Numbered from the stretch's first letter, positions 37,685 to 47,534 are shown. The stretch is DNA of 64,000 nucleotides from Spongiibacteraceae bacterium UBA5047 (GCA_002415025.1 DIBR01000034.1:204762-268761); one strand, 5' to 3'. Notes: a model not told the origin generated them from the letters alone. Translations and numbers: made by a program.

Positions 37685-40171
37685 ATGTCGAAATTTATCG
37701 TTATACGGCGGGCAGTTACACAACTTTCCCTAGTGTTTGTCGCCAGTGCTATAGCCGGTTTTGCTGCTATTTTCATCTATCTCACGCCAAAACTGCCAGA
37801 TGTGGATACCCTGCGCGATATTCGCCTGCAAACCCCCTTGCGCATCTATAGCCGGGACTTACAGTTGATTGGTGAATTCGGAGAAAAGAAGAGAACACCT
37901 CTCGACTTCGAGGATATACCGCCTATTTTTATCCAAGCCTTCCTCGCTGCAGAGGACGACCGATTTTACGAGCATCATGGCGTAGATATCGGGGGCTTGC
38001 TGCGAGCGGCGTCACAATTGATCATTAGCGGCGAAATCCAGACCGGCGGCAGCACCATCACCATGCAGGTCGCGAAAAACTATTTCCTGTCACAGGAACG
38101 CACCTTTTCCCGCAAATTCAACGAAATATTCCTAGCGATCAAAATAGAACGCGCCTTGAGCAAAGCTGAAATTCTGGAGCTCTACCTCAACAAAATTTTC
38201 CTCGGCAACCATGCCTACGGCATAGAGGCCGCCGCCGGCGTTTACTACGACAAGCATGTTGGCGAACTGAATCTCGCGGAAATGGCCATGATTGCCGGCC
38301 TGCCCAAAGCGCCCTCCGCTTACAATCCGCTCGCTAACGCCGCGCGCGCGAAATCACGTCGTGACTGGATTTTGAGCCGCATGCTCAGTCTGGGGTACAT
38401 CTCTCAGGAAGACTACAAGACAGCCCGTGAAACCGAGCTCAAATCGGCCTATTACGGCAGCAAGCTGCAAGCTGACGCCGCCTATGTGGCGGAAATGGTT
38501 CGCCGCGACATGATCCGCCGCTACGGTGCAGAAGCCTATACCGAAGGTTACCGGGCCTACACCACCGTTGACAGCACCCTTCAGAAGGTTGCCAACAATG
38601 CCGTGCTCAACGGCGTGAGTGAGTACGAGCTGCGCCATGGTTACCGGGGGCCTGAAGCCCAGTGGTCACTGGAATCCAAAGAATTTGACCGTGACCGCTG
38701 GCATTCACAGCTGCGCAGGGTCAACCCGGTCGGTCGCTGGGAACCGGCTCTCGTTATCACCGTTGCTGAAAAGTCGGCCCGGGTTCTGATGCGCGACGGC
38801 ACCGAAATCACGCTGGAATGGCAGGACGGCCTGTCAGAAGCACGCCGCTTTATCAACGAAGACAGTCGCGGAGAAGCCCCCAAAGAAGCCGCTGATGTGG
38901 TGGCCGTCGGTGATCTTGTTCGTGTTACGGCCAATGGCGAGGGCTGGCAACTGTCCCAACTCCCCAAAATTCAGGCCTCACTGGTATCAATGGATGCAGA
39001 TACCGGCGAAATTCTCAGCCTGGTCGGTGGCTACGATTATCAGCACAGCAGCTTTAACCGCGTAACCCAGGCCAATCGCCAGCCCGGCTCAAACTTCAAA
39101 CCTTTCGTCTACAGCGCGGCACTCGAGCACGGATCGACCGCGGCAACCGTTATCAACGATGCTCCCATTGTGTTTGACGACCAGATGCTGGAAAGCACAT
39201 GGCGACCCACGAATGACAGCGGCAAATTTTACGGGCCAACCCGCCTGCGTAAGGCCCTGTACAATTCGCGCAACCTGGTTTCAATTCGCTTGCTACGCTC
39301 CACCGGCATCGGCAACACCATTGATTACGTCACCCGCTTCGGCTTTCGCGAATCGCAGCTACCGCGCGACCTTTCGCTCGCGCTAGGCAGCCTGTCGGCC
39401 ACACCGCTGGATGTTGTCGTCGGCTACTCCGCCTTCGCCAATGGCGGTTTTCGGGTAAAACCCCACGTGGTTGCCCGCATTGAGGATCGCGATGGCCAGA
39501 TTCTCTACCAGGCCGGGCATCCGGTCGTTTGCAAGGATTGCGACGCCGAGTCCGAGATCGGCTTCCAACCGGAAGAAATGTATACCGGCGACGAACCCTT
39601 CTTCCAGGAAGCCAGCAATCTCGAGGCGATACTGAGCGCCAAGGAACTGCCGCCGGAACCAAGCCACCCGAATGCTGAGCGCATCGTAGAAGAACGTGTT
39701 GCCTACATCATGGACAGCATCCTCAAAGACGTCATTCGCTACGGCACCGGCCGCCGTGCCCGCAAATTGGGCCGCTCCGACCTTGCCGGCAAAACCGGCA
39801 CCACCAACGGCCCGACCGATGCCTGGTTCTCCGGCTACGGCTCAGGCATTGTCACCACCGCCTGGGTTGGCTTTGACGACAACCAGTATCTCGGCCGCAA
39901 GGAGTACGGCGGATCCGTCGCCCTGCCGATCTGGATGGAATATATGACTTCGGCACTGGAGGGCAAACCCGAGCGCCCGATGAAGCAGCCGCCGGGAATA
40001 TCCAGCGTGCGCATTGACCCCGACACCGGCAAGCTCGCTGCCCCCGGGCAGGCCAACGCGATCTTCGAAATATTCAGGACCGAAAATGTGCCCGCAGGCG
40101 GGGGAAGCGATTTTCAGCCCGGCGGCAACGGCGGTGATCCGCGCGACACCTCACTGGAAGAGATCTTCTAG
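37685..40171 (+). CDS. mrcA: Penicillin-binding protein 1A (PonA/MrcA)
   Basis: 828 residues. Bifunctional peptidoglycan glycosyltransferase and transpeptidase. Membrane anchor about 11-32. The GT51 domain has AEDDRFYEHHGVD (about 91-103) and QVAKNYFLSQERTFSRK. An OB-like insert follows. The transpeptidase has Ser469 in SNFK (469-472) and K703-T-G in AGKTGTTNGPTDAWF. The C-terminal tail is Gly-rich. Divergent from pilM as in other gammaproteobacteria; AGGATTAGA precedes the ATG. Intact. Confidence 0.96.
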   Translation: MSKFIVIRRAVTQLSLVFVASAIAGFAAIFIYLTPKLPDVDTLRDIRLQTPLRIYSRDLQLIGEFGEKKRTPLDFEDIPPIFIQAFLAAEDDRFYEHHGVDIGGLLRAASQLIISGEIQTGGSTITMQVAKNYFLSQERTFSRKFNEIFLAIKIERALSKAEILELYLNKIFLGNHAYGIEAAAGVYYDKHVGELNLAEMAMIAGLPKAPSAYNPLANAARAKSRRDWILSRMLSLGYISQEDYKTARETELKSAYYGSKLQADAAYVAEMVRRDMIRRYGAEAYTEGYRAYTTVDSTLQKVANNAVLNGVSEYELRHGYRGPEAQWSLESKEFDRDRWHSQLRRVNPVGRWEPALVITVAEKSARVLMRDGTEITLEWQDGLSEARRFINEDSRGEAPKEAADVVAVGDLVRVTANGEGWQLSQLPKIQASLVSMDADTGEILSLVGGYDYQHSSFNRVTQANRQPGSNFKPFVYSAALEHGSTAATVINDAPIVFDDQMLESTWRPTNDSGKFYGPTRLRKALYNSRNLVSIRLLRSTGIGNTIDYVTRFGFRESQLPRDLSLALGSLSATPLDVVVGYSAFANGGFRVKPHVVARIEDRDGQILYQAGHPVVCKDCDAESEIGFQPEEMYTGDEPFFQEASNLEAILSAKELPPEPSHPNAERIVEERVAYIMDSILKDVIRYGTGRRARKLGRSDLAGKTGTTNGPTDAWFSGYGSGIVTTAWVGFDDNQYLGRKEYGGSVALPIWMEYMTSALEGKPERPMKQPPGISSVRIDPDTGKLAAPGQANAIFEIFRTENVPAGGGSDFQPGGNGGDPRDTSLEEIF

Positions 40172-40219
40172 GCCTGACAGAAACATCAGCAGGACCGCCG
40201 ACAGGACGGGTTCCCACTG

Positions 40220-40243
40220 GCCCCGGCAACGCAGCGTCGGGGC
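40220..40243. terminator. Hairpin between convergent ponA and radA
   Basis: GCCCCG (40220-40225), 12-nt loop, CGGGGC (40238-40243), ending at the radA stop. No T-tract on either strand. Its position between convergent genes suggests a bidirectional roadblock or terminator, but this is weak. Confidence 0.3.
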
Positions 40244-41607
40244 TATATCGCATCAAGCGCCTGCGCAAGACTGTCAACGGCCACCACGGTCATTCCCTCA
40301 ATTGCCCGTCGCGGGCGGTTGGCCGTAGGAACAATTGCCCGCTTAAAGCCGTGCTTGGCTGCCTCCTGCAGTCGCTCCTGACCACTGGGAACCGGGCGGA
40401 TCTCACCCGACAACCCGACCTCGCCAAAAACCACCAGGTCCTCGGGCAGGGGTTTGTCACGAAAGCTCGAAACAATTGCGAACAGCAGCGCCAGATCCGC
40501 GCTGGTCTCCAGCACCTTTACTCCACCGACCACGTTCACGAACACATCCTGGTCGCCCACCTGCAGCCCCCCGTGGCGGTGCAGCACTGCCAGCAACATG
40601 GCCAGCCGGTTTTGCTCCAGGCCAACAGCCACCCGCCGCGGATTGCCCAAACTGCTGCCGTCGACCAGCGCCTGAATTTCGACCAACAAGGGCCGGGTAC
40701 CTTCCCACACCACCATGACCACACTGCCGGAGGCCGGATTGGCCTGGCGGTTCAGGAATATCGCTGACGGATTTTTCACTTCTTTCAAGCCTTGCTCCGT
40801 CATCGCAAAGACACCCAGTTCGTTGACCGCACCAAAGCGGTTTTTCTGGCCGCGAAGTGTACGGAAACGGGTATCACTGCTGCCTTCGAGCATAATTGAG
40901 CAGTCAATCATATGCTCCAGCACCTTGGGGCCGGCCAGCGAGCCCTCTTTGGTCACGTGCCCCACCAGCAACACCACCGTGTCGGTCTGTTTGGCGAAGC
41001 GGGTCAGGGCCGCAGCACATTCACGCACCTGCGACACACTGCCCGGTGCCGAGCTGATGTGATCGGAATGCAGTACCTGCACCGAGTCGACCACCATCAC
41101 CTTGGGGCGCTGCTTGGCTGCCTGTGCGCAAATCGATTCCAACCGGGTTTCTGACAGCATTTTAAGCTGCCCCGTTGGCAACTCCAGGCGCCTTGCTCGC
41201 ATCGCTACCTGTTGCAGCGATTCTTCACCCGTAACGTAGAGAGCGGGCACTGTCTCGGCCAACTTGCACAGCGTTTGCAGCAGCAGCGTACTTTTGCCTG
41301 CACCGGGGTGGCCGCCAATCAGCACCGCAGAACCCGGCACCAGACCGCCGCCCAACACCCGATCGAACTCCGAGGAACCACTGTGAATACGCGGCAATTC
41401 AGCTAAATCAATGCTGGCCAGGGTCTGGATCTCACCCGCCGCTGCACCGGCATAGCCGATCTGCTGCACGGGCGATGCACTGGCGGTCGGCCCCAGCTTG
41501 AACTCCGCCAGCGTATTCCAGGCCCCGCAGTCGTGACACTGCCCTTGCCAGCGGCTGTATTCACTGCCGCAATCATTGCAAACAAAGGCTGTTTTCTGTT
41601 TTGCCAT
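40243..41607 (-). CDS. radA: DNA repair protein RadA
   Basis: 454 residues from ATG 41607. Helicase-like recombinase that promotes branch migration with RecA. N-terminal zinc finger Cys10/13/24/27; Walker A GGHPGAGKS (98-106); the RadA-specific KNRFG motif (about 255-259); and a C-terminal Lon-like domain (about 290-450). An upstream TTG at 41613 is unlikely. Divergent from the DnaT-domain gene. Confidence 0.96.
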   Translation of the reverse strand: MAKQKTAFVCNDCGSEYSRWQGQCHDCGAWNTLAEFKLGPTASASPVQQIGYAGAAAGEIQTLASIDLAELPRIHSGSSEFDRVLGGGLVPGSAVLIGGHPGAGKSTLLLQTLCKLAETVPALYVTGEESLQQVAMRARRLELPTGQLKMLSETRLESICAQAAKQRPKVMVVDSVQVLHSDHISSAPGSVSQVRECAAALTRFAKQTDTVVLLVGHVTKEGSLAGPKVLEHMIDCSIMLEGSSDTRFRTLRGQKNRFGAVNELGVFAMTEQGLKEVKNPSAIFLNRQANPASGSVVMVVWEGTRPLLVEIQALVDGSSLGNPRRVAVGLEQNRLAMLLAVLHRHGGLQVGDQDVFVNVVGGVKVLETSADLALLFAIVSSFRDKPLPEDLVVFGEVGLSGEIRPVPSGQERLQEAAKHGFKRAIVPTANRPRRAIEGMTVVAVDSLAQALDAI

Positions 41608-41707
41608 TGGCAAATAGTCCTCTTACTGAAATCGCTGTTGGCCCGGTAGAGGCTGAGCCGTACAATAGCGGCTTCAGAATTTTCTCCACTGACAGGCCGT
41701 TGCTGCT

Positions 41708-42823
41708 GTGATTGAACGCCCGCTTATTGTGTCGCCTACGCTTGCTGCCACGCTCGGACTGCATGAAGCGCTGCTGTACCAGCTACTCACCGAATGGGCG
41801 CAGCTGTCTGGCAAAGGTGAAAACAGCTGGCAGCTTATCGACAAACAGCAATTGCAACAATTGCTTCCCTTCTGGCAACTGCCGGAAATTGAAAACACCT
41901 TGCGCCAATTACAAAGTCAGGGCGTGCTCACGCTCGGCAGCGCCCTTAACGCCAGCGCGCGCAACATTCGTTTTTCACTGCAACAGCAAGCCAGCCCCGC
42001 GCCGCAAGCCGCACCGGCGAGCAAGCCCACTGAATCAAGCCAGCGCCGGCTCCCGAGCGACGGTAGCGCAACCCCGATAGACGCCAACTGGCGACCGGAT
42101 CGCGAGAGCATCAACTATCTGACCCAATTCCATCAGGTCGAACCCGACTTTATCGAAGCGCTGATTCCCGAATTTATTGTGTTCTGGCGCGACAAGGGCG
42201 ACGCGCGCTCATCCTGGAACAGCACCTTTACCCAGCATGTTGCCCGGCGCTGGAAAGAGCATCGCTACCAACAAGTCGAACAGGCCCACACCCAGGCCGT
42301 TACTCCGGACTGGCAGCCCAGCAGCGATGCACAGGATATACTTGAACGCAGCGGTATCGACCGCAGCTTTATCGAAGATGCCGTGCCGGAGTTTGTGCTC
42401 TACTGGCGCGAAAACGGCAAAAAGGACCGGCAGTGGAACACACGGTTTATTGAGCACGTTCGCCGCCAGTGGGCGCATTACACCAACGCCATCAATTTCG
42501 ACACCGAACCCCGGCAAATTCCAGAGAACTGGCAGCCGGACGACGCCGTTTTTGATATTCTGCGAATGGCCAATATAGATGCTGACTTTGCGCGCCAGCT
42601 GCTGCCTGAATTTCGCCTCTACTGGCTGGACAGCCGCCAATTGCAACGCTCCTGGAACAGCAAGTTCCTACAGCATATAAAGTACCAATGGGCGCAACGC
42701 CACCGAATGGGAGACAGTTATGCGGGACAGCAAAACGCTGACGGAAAGCGTCAAACAGAAGCTGAAAAGCTCTTCAGCAAGCTCACCGACCGCAGCTGGG
42801 CCTCAGGCATCGTCGGCGAATAG
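41708..42823 (+). CDS. DnaT-domain protein with three tandem DnaT repeats
   Basis: 371 residues, GTG start. The N-terminal about 90 residues look like a winged helix (ALLYQLLTEW, QLQQLLPFWQLPEIENTLRQL, QGVLTLG). A disordered Ala/Pro/Gln linker follows, then three copies of the DnaT ssDNA-binding domain at about 128-187, 202-260 and 275-333. Each has W.P, a helix, PEF..(Y/F)W (PEF at 154, 227, 300), then WN (170, 243, 316) and a final helix ending in W. E. coli DnaT, which helps load DnaB during replication restart, has one such domain. The 3' end overlaps the next gene by 104 nt. Together they look like a primosome or helicase-loading module. The domain call is strong; the role is inference. 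Confidence 0.82.
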   Translation: MIERPLIVSPTLAATLGLHEALLYQLLTEWAQLSGKGENSWQLIDKQQLQQLLPFWQLPEIENTLRQLQSQGVLTLGSALNASARNIRFSLQQQASPAPQAAPASKPTESSQRRLPSDGSATPIDANWRPDRESINYLTQFHQVEPDFIEALIPEFIVFWRDKGDARSSWNSTFTQHVARRWKEHRYQQVEQAHTQAVTPDWQPSSDAQDILERSGIDRSFIEDAVPEFVLYWRENGKKDRQWNTRFIEHVRRQWAHYTNAINFDTEPRQIPENWQPDDAVFDILRMANIDADFARQLLPEFRLYWLDSRQLQRSWNSKFLQHIKYQWAQRHRMGDSYAGQQNADGKRQTEAEKLFSKLTDRSWASGIVGE

Positions 42824-43403
42824 CAAAGCAGAACCCAAGATCACCGAACAGCACATTGATGCAATCAACCAACTGTTCACAGAGCTGGAGCTGGCCTACC
42901 ACAACCAGTTTCACAAGGCCTTTCCCGGCGACAAGGCGAATGTCGCCAAACAGCTCTGGCTTCACAACCTCAACGACCTCAGCCCCGAAGAAATTATTCG
43001 TGGCGGCAGGCGCAGCATCCGAGAATCTGCCTACCTGCCAACCCTGCACACGATTCGCGAGCTAAGCAAACCCGACCTCGGCTCGCTCGGCTTGCCTGAT
43101 GCCCACAGCGCCTACCTTGAAGCCTGTCGCGCCAGCTCACCCAAAGCCGAGAGCCATTGGAGTCACATAGCCGTATATCACGCCGGCCGCGCAGCAGACT
43201 GGTATTTTCTGGCAACCAACCCTGAACGCACAGCTTTCCCCGTATTCCGGGACCATTATCAGCGCATCTGCGCCCGCGTGCTCGACGGCGAACACCTCGC
43301 CGCGCCATCGGTACCGGCACTGCCGGAAGAGAGCAGCACCCCGCTGAGCCTGGAAGAGCGCCGCGAAAAACTGCGCGAGCTGCGCGAACAACACAATATC
43401 TAG
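42720..43403 (+). CDS. Lambda P-like helicase loader
   Basis: 227 residues, close to the 233 of phage lambda P. The N-terminal 40 residues are Ser/Lys/Ala-rich and probably disordered. From about 42 comes the P-family pattern: INQLFTELELAYHNQFHKAFP, LSPEEIIRGGRR and LPTLHTIRELS. The conserved core HSAYLEACRASSPKAESHW, then HAGRAADWYFLATNPE and YQRICARVLDGEHL, follows. Lambda P binds DnaB and delivers it to the origin. The start lies inside the DnaT-domain gene in another frame, with GGGAG six bases upstream, so the two are probably translationally coupled. No phage genes surround it, and related chromosomal genes occur in pseudomonads, so it appears domesticated. DnaB is encoded 5 kb away. 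Confidence 0.8.
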   Translation: MRDSKTLTESVKQKLKSSSASSPTAAGPQASSANSKAEPKITEQHIDAINQLFTELELAYHNQFHKAFPGDKANVAKQLWLHNLNDLSPEEIIRGGRRSIRESAYLPTLHTIRELSKPDLGSLGLPDAHSAYLEACRASSPKAESHWSHIAVYHAGRAADWYFLATNPERTAFPVFRDHYQRICARVLDGEHLAAPSVPALPEESSTPLSLEERREKLRELREQHNI

Positions 43404-43416
43404 ACCAACGGCGGGT

Positions 43417-43445
43417 TATACATAGCCGACAGGCGCGGCTACAAT
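43417..43445 (+). promoter_or_regulatory. Candidate ubiE promoter
   Basis: -35 TATACA (43417-43422), 17 bp, -10 TACAAT (43440-43445), about 30 bp before the ubiE start. Matches are 4 of 6 and 5 of 6. It would separate the ubi-his-tat genes from the replication pair. Confidence 0.45.
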
Positions 43446-43474
43446 AGCGTCCCGGACACATCCTGGTAAGCGCT

Positions 43475-44224
43475 ATGTCAGACGACAATCAAACCCACTT
43501 CGGCTATAACTCAGTCGATCGCTCACAAAAAGCCTCGATGGTTGCAGGCGTATTTCACTCCGTGGCTGCGCGCTACGACCTGATGAACGATTTGATGTCC
43601 GCGGGCATCCACCGCGTTTGGAAGCGCTTTACCATCGAACTCTCCGGCGTACGTCGCGGACAGCGAGTACTGGACATTGCCGGCGGCACTGGCGATCTGG
43701 CCGCCAAGTTCAGCAAACTGGTCGGGCCTCAAGGCAAGGTAGTGCTGGCCGATATCAACAGCTCCATGCTCGAGGTCGGTCGCGAAAAGCTCACCGACAA
43801 AGGCATTGCTGCGAACATTGAATACGTGCAGGCCAATGCCGAATGCCTGCCCTTCCCCGACAACTACTTCGACTGCATCACAATTGCCTTTGGCCTGCGC
43901 AATGTCACTGACAAAGAGAGCGCCCTGCGCTCCATGCTGCGTGTACTCAAGCCTGGCGGTCGCTGCCTGGTACTGGAATTTTCCAAACCCAGGAGCGAAT
44001 TGCTGGGCAAAATTTATGATCAATACTCTTTCTCGGTGCTACCCAAAATGGGGCAGCTGGTTGCAGGAGACGCAGACAGCTACCGCTACCTCGCCGAGAG
44101 CATACGTGTTCACCCGGACCAGGAAACCCTGCTGGACATGATGAAATCCGCCGGCTTTGCCAATGCCAGCTACTACAACATGACCGGTGGAATTGTCGCC
44201 GTGCACCGGGGCGTCAAGGCGTGA
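43475..44224 (+). CDS. ubiE: Ubiquinone/menaquinone C-methyltransferase UbiE
   Basis: 249 residues. SAM-dependent C-methylation of the benzoquinol ring in ubiquinone synthesis. The N-terminal signature [28 protein letters not shown] is split across about 13-40; SAM motif [10 protein letters not shown] (about 67-76), [10 protein letters not shown] and [10 protein letters not shown] follow. Overlaps ubiJ by 4 nt (GTGA). Confidence 0.96.
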   Translation: MSDDNQTHFGYNSVDRSQKASMVAGVFHSVAARYDLMNDLMSAGIHRVWKRFTIELSGVRRGQRVLDIAGGTGDLAAKFSKLVGPQGKVVLADINSSMLEVGREKLTDKGIAANIEYVQANAECLPFPDNYFDCITIAFGLRNVTDKESALRSMLRVLKPGGRCLVLEFSKPRSELLGKIYDQYSFSVLPKMGQLVAGDADSYRYLAESIRVHPDQETLLDMMKSAGFANASYYNMTGGIVAVHRGVKA

Positions 44225-44862
44225 GCGAGGCACTGCCGGCATCCGCACTGGGTGTTTTGGAGAGCCTGATCAATCGGGCGCTCGCGCTCGACAGCAACAC
44301 CCGCGAACAACTGCACGCACTGAGCGGCCACAGCTTCCGGCTGGACTGCATCCAGCCTTCGCTGAGCGTCGTGCTTATTGTGGGTGACGCCCAGTTGTTA
44401 CTGCAAAACGCCAGTGACAGCGAAGCCACGGCCACCCTGCGCGGCAGCTGGGATGAATTTGCCAAAATAGCCTTAGCCAGCGACCCTGCCGCCGCGCTGA
44501 TCAACGGCAATGTGCGTATCGATGGCGATACCTCCCGGGTGCTCGAACTGCGCTCAATATTGGCCGAGCTGGATATCGACTGGGAAGCACCACTCGCCAA
44601 CTTGCTGGGTGACGTTGCCGCTCATCGTATTGGCAAAACCCTCCGTCAGGGCAATCAGTGGGCGCGCAAGGCGTTCAGTGCCTTTCGCCGTCAGGCCACC
44701 GAGTTTGTGCGCGAAGAGAGCGAATGGGTACCGCACCCGATTGAAGCCGAAGACTTTTATCGTGAGGTTGAGTCCCTCGCTCTGCGCACGGAAAAACTGC
44801 AAGCCCGGCTGCGCCAGCTACAGAGTCAGCTCAAACCCTCACCTGATACGCGAGACCAATAA
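44221..44862 (+). CDS. ubiJ: Ubiquinone biosynthesis accessory factor UbiJ
   Basis: 213 residues, GTG start overlapping the ubiE stop. An SCP2-type lipid-binding domain (about 10-115) binds the polyprenyl tail of ubiquinone intermediates and scaffolds the Ubi complex. The C-terminal half has a helical membrane-facing segment and a terminal coiled coil (about 175-205, [19 protein letters not shown]). Its place between ubiE and ubiB is diagnostic. Confidence 0.93.
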   Translation: MSEALPASALGVLESLINRALALDSNTREQLHALSGHSFRLDCIQPSLSVVLIVGDAQLLLQNASDSEATATLRGSWDEFAKIALASDPAAALINGNVRIDGDTSRVLELRSILAELDIDWEAPLANLLGDVAAHRIGKTLRQGNQWARKAFSAFRRQATEFVREESEWVPHPIEAEDFYREVESLALRTEKLQARLRQLQSQLKPSPDTRDQ

Positions 44863-44864
44863 TT

Positions 44865-46475
44865 TTGTTCGGATTGCGCCGCCTGATCACAATCGCCATT
44901 ATCGCGATCCGCTATCGACTCGACCAATTAATCGAGCCTTCGCGCCTGCCCACCTGGCTGTGTATTGTGCTGAAGTGTGGTCCCTGGCGACTGATACCCG
45001 CACCAAAACTCAGCCGGGGGGAACGGCTTCGGCTCGCTATTGAAGCCCTCGGCCCGGTATTTATTAAATTCGGACAATTGCTGTCGACGCGTCGCGACTT
45101 ACTCCCCGATGACGTTGCTATGGAGCTGGCCAAACTGCAAGATCAGGTGCCGCCCTTCTCAAACACACTGGCCAAGCAACTTATTGAGAGCGCACTCGGC
45201 AAGCCTGTATCTGAACTCTTCGCAAGTTTTGAAGAAGAATCACTGGCCTCGGCATCGGTGGCGCAAGTACACGGGGCAACCCTGAAAAACGGTCGCGACG
45301 TTGTGGTCAAGGTGATACGCCCCGGTATAGAGCGCGTCATCGAAAAAGACGTCAAGCTGCTCTACACCATCGCCCGGCTGGTTCAGCGCTACGTGCCCGA
45401 CGGGCGCCGGCTGCGCCCCGTTGAAGTGGTTCAGGACTACGAGCTCACAATATTTGACGAGCTGGACTTACAGCGCGAAGGGGCCAACACTTCGCAACTG
45501 CGGCGCAATTTTGCCGAGTCAGAATTGCTCTACGTACCGGAAGTCTTCTGGGATTATACCCGCCGCAATATCCTCGTCATGGAGCGCATAGACGGTATTC
45601 CCGTCACTGATCTCGATGACCTGGCCGCCCAGAAAACAGACATGAAAATGCTGGCGGAACGCGGAGTGGAAATCTTTTTCACCCAGGTTTTTCGCGACAG
45701 CTTTTTTCACGCCGATATGCATCCGGGCAATATTTTTGTATCGCGCAAGCACCCACAGTCGCCTCAGTACATAGCCATTGACTGCGCCATCATTGGTAGC
45801 CTCAGCGATTTTGACCAGTACTATCTGGCGCGCAACCTGCTTGCCATTTTCCAGCGCAACTACCGCGAAGTGGCCGAACTGCATATCGAGTGCGGCTGGG
45901 TGCCGGCCGACACGCGCGTACACGAATTTGAGTCGGCAATGCGCAGTGTCTGCGAACCGGTATTCGAAAAACCCCTGGCGGAAATTTCCTTCGGTCAATT
46001 ACTGGTCTACCTGTTTTCAACTGCGCGCCGCTTTGACATGGAGGTGCAGCCCTCTCTTGTTCTGCTGCAGAAAACCCTGCTAAATATCGAGGGGCTGGGG
46101 CGCCAGCTCTACCCACAATTGAATCTGTGGGATACCGCCAAACCCTATCTTGAGCAGTGGCTACGTGACCGTTATTCACCGCAAAGCATGCTGAAAAAAG
46201 TCGGGCATCGCCTCCCCGGCTGGCTTGAACAATTGCCGAGCCTGCCTGAAACCCTGCTGGATGGTGCCAGACAGCACCCGCGGCCCGCCACCGGCAGTGA
46301 CGAATTACGCAAGTTGAGTGCCCTGTTGGTGGAGCAACGCAACAGTCAGCGACTACGCATCCTCGGCGCAACCAGTATTGCCGCTGCGCTGCTCGCCGCC
46401 CAACCCGCCGTACAACTCCCCTCCGCCAGCTGGTTGCTGGGCGGTATCGGGCTGCTTTTGCTGTGCCTCAAATAG
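44865..46475 (+). CDS. ubiB: Ubiquinone biosynthesis kinase-like protein UbiB
   Basis: 536 residues; TTG start 3 bp after ubiJ, giving the family N-terminus. Atypical kinase/ATPase of the ADCK family. The KxGQ motif is intact (Lys68, Gly70, Gln71), as is the alanine-rich ATP loop [10 protein letters not shown]. The metal-binding motif reads D306-C-A-I-I-G, where E. coli UbiB has DCGIVG as I recall, so the glycine is alanine. Two C-terminal membrane helices (about 490-535). Required for early ring hydroxylations in the ubiquinone complex. Confidence 0.94.
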   Translation: MFGLRRLITIAIIAIRYRLDQLIEPSRLPTWLCIVLKCGPWRLIPAPKLSRGERLRLAIEALGPVFIKFGQLLSTRRDLLPDDVAMELAKLQDQVPPFSNTLAKQLIESALGKPVSELFASFEEESLASASVAQVHGATLKNGRDVVVKVIRPGIERVIEKDVKLLYTIARLVQRYVPDGRRLRPVEVVQDYELTIFDELDLQREGANTSQLRRNFAESELLYVPEVFWDYTRRNILVMERIDGIPVTDLDDLAAQKTDMKMLAERGVEIFFTQVFRDSFFHADMHPGNIFVSRKHPQSPQYIAIDCAIIGSLSDFDQYYLARNLLAIFQRNYREVAELHIECGWVPADTRVHEFESAMRSVCEPVFEKPLAEISFGQLLVYLFSTARRFDMEVQPSLVLLQKTLLNIEGLGRQLYPQLNLWDTAKPYLEQWLRDRYSPQSMLKKVGHRLPGWLEQLPSLPETLLDGARQHPRPATGSDELRKLSALLVEQRNSQRLRILGATSIAAALLAAQPAVQLPSASWLLGGIGLLLLCLK

Positions 46476-46548
46476 TGTTAACGCCCTTGCCCTGCATGTC
46501 ATAATGGCGCCCGGTAAAACCAATATGACGATAGGCACTAGCGTGGTT

Positions 46549-46947
46549 ATGAGTACTACTGAAAACTGGCTCGACGAGGTTAAGTGGAATAGCGACGGCC
46601 TGGTGCCGGCTATTGCACAAGATGCAAGCAGTGGGCGCGTGCTGATGATGGCCTGGATGAACCGCGAATCCCTCGCCCTCACGGCCAAAACCGGCAAAGC
46701 GGTATATTGGTCGCGTTCACGCGGTCAGCTCTGGAAGAAGGGCGAATCGTCCGGACACGAACAGCAAGTAAAGCAGATTCAGCTGGATTGCGATGGTGAT
46801 ACCGTACTACTCAGTGTCGACCAGGCTGGCGGCATCGCCTGCCACACAGGGCGCGAGAGCTGCTTCTTTCGCACGCTGGAAACGCCAGACTGGGGCATTT
46901 CAGAAGCCGTACTGAAAAGCCCCGAGCACATATATGAGCCGAAATGA
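46549..46947 (+). CDS. hisI: Phosphoribosyl-AMP cyclohydrolase HisI
   Basis: 132 residues from ATG 46549; the frame is open far upstream but overlaps ubiB, and 46525 is a second possible start. Zinc- and magnesium-dependent ring opening of PR-AMP in histidine synthesis. Motifs: [12 protein letters not shown] (about 31-42), [14 protein letters not shown] and the zinc Cys pattern [11 protein letters not shown]. Overlaps hisE by 14 nt. hisI and hisE are separate here, as in pseudomonads. Confidence 0.95.
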   Translation: MSTTENWLDEVKWNSDGLVPAIAQDASSGRVLMMAWMNRESLALTAKTGKAVYWSRSRGQLWKKGESSGHEQQVKQIQLDCDGDTVLLSVDQAGGIACHTGRESCFFRTLETPDWGISEAVLKSPEHIYEPK

Positions 46948-47284
46948 AATGAATGATCGCGTACTCGAACAACTCACGGCGGTGCTGGAGCAGCGCAAAC
47001 AGGACGCCAAACCCGATTTGTCCTATGTCGCCAGTCTGCACGCAAAAGGGCTCAACAAAATTCTGGAAAAAATCGGCGAGGAAGCCATCGAAACGGTGCT
47101 CGCTGCAAAGGATCTGAAACACGGTGGTGAGAAATCCGAACTCGTCGGCGAAACGGCCGACCTGTGGTTTCACTGCCTGGTAATGCTGTCGCATCTGGAC
47201 CTGAGCTACAAAGACGTGCTCACGGAACTCGAGCGGCGCTTTGATCTATCCGGGCTTGAGGAAAAGGCTTCTCGCCCGCAGTAA
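46934..47284 (+). CDS. hisE: Phosphoribosyl-ATP pyrophosphatase HisE
   Basis: 116 residues. Hydrolyses PR-ATP to PR-AMP and pyrophosphate. All-alpha MazG-like fold with the metal-binding [15 protein letters not shown] (about 46-60) and ETADLWFH (about 75-82). Starts inside the hisI end. A second in-frame ATG lies at residue 6. Confidence 0.95.
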   Translation: MSRNEMNDRVLEQLTAVLEQRKQDAKPDLSYVASLHAKGLNKILEKIGEEAIETVLAAKDLKHGGEKSELVGETADLWFHCLVMLSHLDLSYKDVLTELERRFDLSGLEEKASRPQ

Positions 47285-47312
47285 ATCTATATTTTGAACG
47301 AGGTGAACCACA

Positions 47313-47528
47313 ATGGGATTTGGCATAAAAGAACTGGTCGTCATCCTGGTTATCGTGTTGCTGCTCTTTGGCACCAAAAAGCTCAAGGGCATAGGCTCTG
47401 ATCTTGGCGGCGCGATCAAGGGTTTCAAGAAAAGCATGTCGGACGACAAGGCCGAGAATAGCGAAGAGACTGCTGAGCCGCTGGAGCCAAACCAGATCAA
47501 TAGCGAACACAAGGACAAATCAGCCTAA
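47313..47528 (+). CDS. tatA: Sec-independent translocase subunit TatA
   Basis: 71 residues. Membrane helix (about 5-22) then [20 protein letters not shown], the amphipathic helix typical of TatA, and an acidic tail. It oligomerises to form the passage for folded twin-arginine substrates. GAGGTGAACCACA precedes the ATG. Confidence 0.96.
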   Translation: MGFGIKELVVILVIVLLLFGTKKLKGIGSDLGGAIKGFKKSMSDDKAENSEETAEPLEPNQINSEHKDKSA

Positions 47529-47534
47529 TACGCT

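Noticed and set aside
41708..43403. Prophage remnant carrying the DnaT-like and P-like genes
   Set aside because: No integrase, repressor, structural genes, att-like repeats or composition shift; flanked directly by radA and the ubi-his-tat genes.
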